Origin: Aedes albopictus
Taxonomy: Eukaryota; Arthropoda; Insecta; Diptera; Culicidae
NCBI RefSeq assembly: GCF_035046485.1
Contig: NC_085137.1
Span: 445,040,334 to 445,104,333, forward strand
Reading direction: 5' to 3'
DNA: 64,000 nt
Part shown: piece after piece, positions 63,301-64,000 of the stretch
Position numbering within the stretch: the first letter of the stretch is position 1
Layout of the letters: each line of letters starts with the position of its first letter
Notes under the pieces: model-generated
What the model was told of the DNA's origin: nothing
Seen by the model: the letters and a program-made list of their open reading frames with translations, nothing else
The model's database searches: none
Made by a program: the position numbers and the translations under genes

Positions 63301-64000
63301 TTGTTTTGGTGCAGAGTCCCATCTCACTTGAAAACACTTTCGGGAACTGGGCTTGCAGAGACTGTTCCGTACGAGACTGTTGACTGTTGATTTTATTGCA
63401 GAACGAACTGATAGGCACGTCCCACAATCCGAAAACCTCAATCCAGTCAGAGCCTAGAATGTTGAGATCCAGTTTGGGTGAAGCAACACGACACAAACAC
63501 CGCTTTGTTTTGCCGCTGATGTTCACATCGCACCAAAATTCCCGGGCCAGATCGAGTGATCCCCCAGAAGCAGATTTTGCGTTGCAGGAGGGTGCGGTTC
63601 CTTGAGGTTGTCCGATTTGTCGCCAATATTTGTCAGAAATGATTGTGATATCCGACGCTGAATCGATCTGCAACCGAACTGGAACCTTGTTGATTTCGAT
63701 TTCCGAAAACTTCCTCCGTTGGGTGATGTTGTTCACTGACACAATCTTCACATCCTTACTGCTCTTTGCACCGTACTTCTTCTTTTTCTTCTTACTGCTG
63801 CCACTAGCACTGCCGGACGAAAAACAGGCACAATATCCTTCTTTATGTCCTTTTCGCTTGCACTCCCGACACTGATGTTCACTGAATGGGCATTCTGCAG
63901 AAAAATGCATTCCCCCACACGACCAACACGGAGTTTTTGGTTGATTGTTATTCACTTTTCCCCCACCGCCTTGCTTGTGTTTAGGTTTGGCAGGTCGATC
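60308..64000 (-). CDS. Gypsy Gag-Pol polyprotein, partial, with a 60-residue in-frame MITE insertion
   Basis: Open from the window edge to a stop at 60308-60310, at least 1230 codons. Numbering from codon 63955: zinc knuckle CWSCGGMHFSAEC and CRECKRKGHKEGYC (9-42), protease core DSASDITIIS (~99), RT from VAPIVVVRKPNGK-like residues to YLDDVLIGG (~442), RNase H DASNYGIGAR (~590). The integrase has a zinc segment HKGHPGVERMRS (~825) and catalytic D, D, E in HADYAGP, TDNGTQF and PQSNGLAERF. Residues ~342-401 (from 62753-62932) are foreign, derived from a MITE, and fall between ALLTVNT and HKGLFRYTRL of the RT. All other motifs look intact. RT activity is probably destroyed. Confidence 0.93.
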   Translation of the reverse strand, partial: DRPAKPKHKQGGGGKVNNNQPKTPCWSCGGMHFSAECPFSEHQCRECKRKGHKEGYCACFSSGSASGSSKKKKKKYGAKSSKDVKIVSVNNITQRRKFSEIEINKVPVRLQIDSASDITIISDKYWRQIGQPQGTAPSCNAKSASGGSLDLAREFWCDVNISGKTKRCLCRVASPKLDLNILGSDWIEVFGLWDVPISSFCNKINSQQSRTEQSLQAQFPKVFSSEMGLCTKTKVRLTLKGEPKPVYRPKRPVAYSQQGAVEEEIQRLQNLGILQPVDHSDWAAPIVVVRKPNGKVRICADFSTGLNDALESNQCPLPLPEDIYTKMAGCKVFSHIDLSDAYLQVEVDPRDQALLTVNTGGSDTSFAKPKTPKKSRRKSKKPGKTRKTFAGFSDFFGLFSAFFRFFSLAKLVSLPLVNTHKGLFRYTRLTPGIKSAPGAFQQIMDSVLSGIEETCGYLDDVLIGGRTQKEHDRNLKQVLQRLEEFGFTVRIEKCSFNMEEVEYLGQIMDGDGIRPDPDKTSAIATMPPPKDVSSLRSYLGAVNYYAKYVPEMRKLRFPMDQLLKSGAKWNWSEECQRSFNRFREILQSPLALMHYNPKLDIIVSADASNYGIGARIAHKLPDGSVKPIAHASRSLTPAESNYSQIEKEGLALIFAVTRFHRMIFGRHFVLETDHKPLLAIFGSKKGIPVYTANRLQRWALTLLLYDFSIKYVSTESFGYADILSRLINTHVRPNEEYVIASIELEDTMEDIVKQSVAALPVTFKMIQAGTQSDTVLKQVRQFVQTTWPSNQSKISDPQLLQFYQRRDSLSIVSDCITYGERLVIPTKFRERTLQLLHKGHPGVERMRSIARNYVYWPGIDEQISQRVRSCEECSRAAKTNSKTNLESWPVPEKPWQRIHADYAGPVDGNYYLIVVDAFSKWPEVISTKRITTSATVTMFREIFSRNGMPETLVTDNGTQFSSEEFEAFCSNNGILHLKTPPYHPQSNGLAERFVDTFKRGLRKITAGGETLREAIDTFLLCYRSTPCRSAPEGKSPAELLLGRKLRMSMDLLKPPTSFYKQVESKQEDQFNRKHGTKARNYEAKDLVWTKVHRNNAWSWEPGQVIERIGRVIYNVWLPDKRNLVRSHCNQLRKRYESEQPTSTVQQQSMQIPLSILLDSCGLSQHTAPERAEPESAEPSQSLLHELQSREVHRRAPVKPPRATIQQQPSQLRQSSRTRRQPVRYEPYHLF
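62745..62932. mobile_element. 172-bp hAT-like MITE inside gypsy RT
   Basis: The insert 62753-62924 has ends CAGGGGGAGCGACACTAGTT and, inverted, CGGGGGGAGCGACACTAGTT. GTATTGAC is duplicated at 62745-62752 and 62925-62932. An 8-bp duplication with CAGGG-type ends fits hAT. Insert plus duplication is 180 bp, so the reading frame is preserved. The sequence between the arms is a near-palindrome of AAAAAGC/TTTTTCG phrases. Confidence 0.92.

Larger units (their letters stand above)
60016..64000 (-). mobile_element. Ty3/gypsy LTR retrotransposon, 3' portion (continues past window end)
   Basis: The 282-bp 3' LTR occupies 60016-60297 (minus-strand TGTTGGGAGG ... TTATCACAACA). The polypurine tract GAGGGGGAGG abuts it at 60298-60307. 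The gag-pol frame runs from 60308 to the window edge. It is inserted in a MITE arm after CATAG (60011-60015), the expected target duplication to be found at its far end. It carries a MITE within its RT. Confidence 0.92.

Noticed and set aside
1..64000. Endogenous viral elements (flavivirus- or rhabdovirus-like), common in Aedes repeat clusters
   Set aside because: No ORF or fragment resembled viral polymerase, nucleoprotein or glycoprotein motifs; all RT-like segments fit retrotransposons.
49310..64000. Errantivirus-type envelope gene in the gypsy elements
   Set aside because: The element at 49310 ends with the integrase tail directly before the 3' LTR, and in the element at 60016 the pol stop codon abuts the polypurine tract, leaving no room for a third ORF.

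Overview
This window looks like nuclear DNA of a culicine mosquito, most probably Aedes. It is AT-rich and crowded with nested transposons of kinds typical of that genus: tRNA-derived SINEs resembling Feilai, MITEs with 2-, 3- and 8-bp target duplications, and non-LTR, Ty1/copia, Ty3/gypsy and BEL/Pao elements. Host exons have small GT-AG introns and mosquito-like codon use. All family names come from recognition of motifs, not from a database search.

Three host genes are visible. (1) A single 5' coding exon of a TMEM184-family membrane protein lies on the minus strand at 4256-4471; no other coding exon is seen in the 4.2 kb left of it. (2) Syntaxin-8 is complete on the plus strand (43654-44545, three coding exons). 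(3) Mitochondrial complex III core protein 2 (UQCRC2) is complete on the minus strand (55760-57487, four coding exons plus a probable 5'UTR intron). They look like unrelated housekeeping genes separated by transposon-filled DNA.

Layout. 0.3-4 kb: a TIR element, SINE heads, and a LOA-like non-LTR remnant split by a Jockey-like fragment. 4.2-5.9 kb: the TMEM184 exon and its upstream DNA. 5.93-8.19 kb: an 11-bp satellite. 8.8-16 kb: nested SINEs, a foldback MITE, and two non-LTR remnants, one split by a 1.9-kb TIR element. 17.5-20 kb: a decayed BEL/Pao gag. 20.1-27.6 kb: an RTE-like element containing an intact copia element whose 3' LTR carries a foldback MITE. 29.5-37.3 kb: a TIR element holding a 7-kb LTR element that has identical LTRs but no coding capacity. 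37.7-43.3 kb: a giant foldback element with 1-kb arms and a 24-bp-repeat loop. 44.9-48.8 kb: SINEs and 24-bp repeats. 49.0-52.3 kb: MITE clusters with a pol-deleted gypsy element inserted. 52.3-55 kb: SINE and non-LTR remnants and MITEs. 57.9-60.0 kb: more MITE copies. 60.0 kb to the end: a gypsy element on the minus strand that runs off the window.

The most interesting signals are the coding-free LTR element with identical LTRs and a 17-bp-core array inside it, the pol-deleted gypsy element that keeps one intact fused ORF, a 180-bp MITE-plus-duplication that sits in frame inside a gypsy reverse transcriptase, and the giant foldback element. All identity statements were made by eye.
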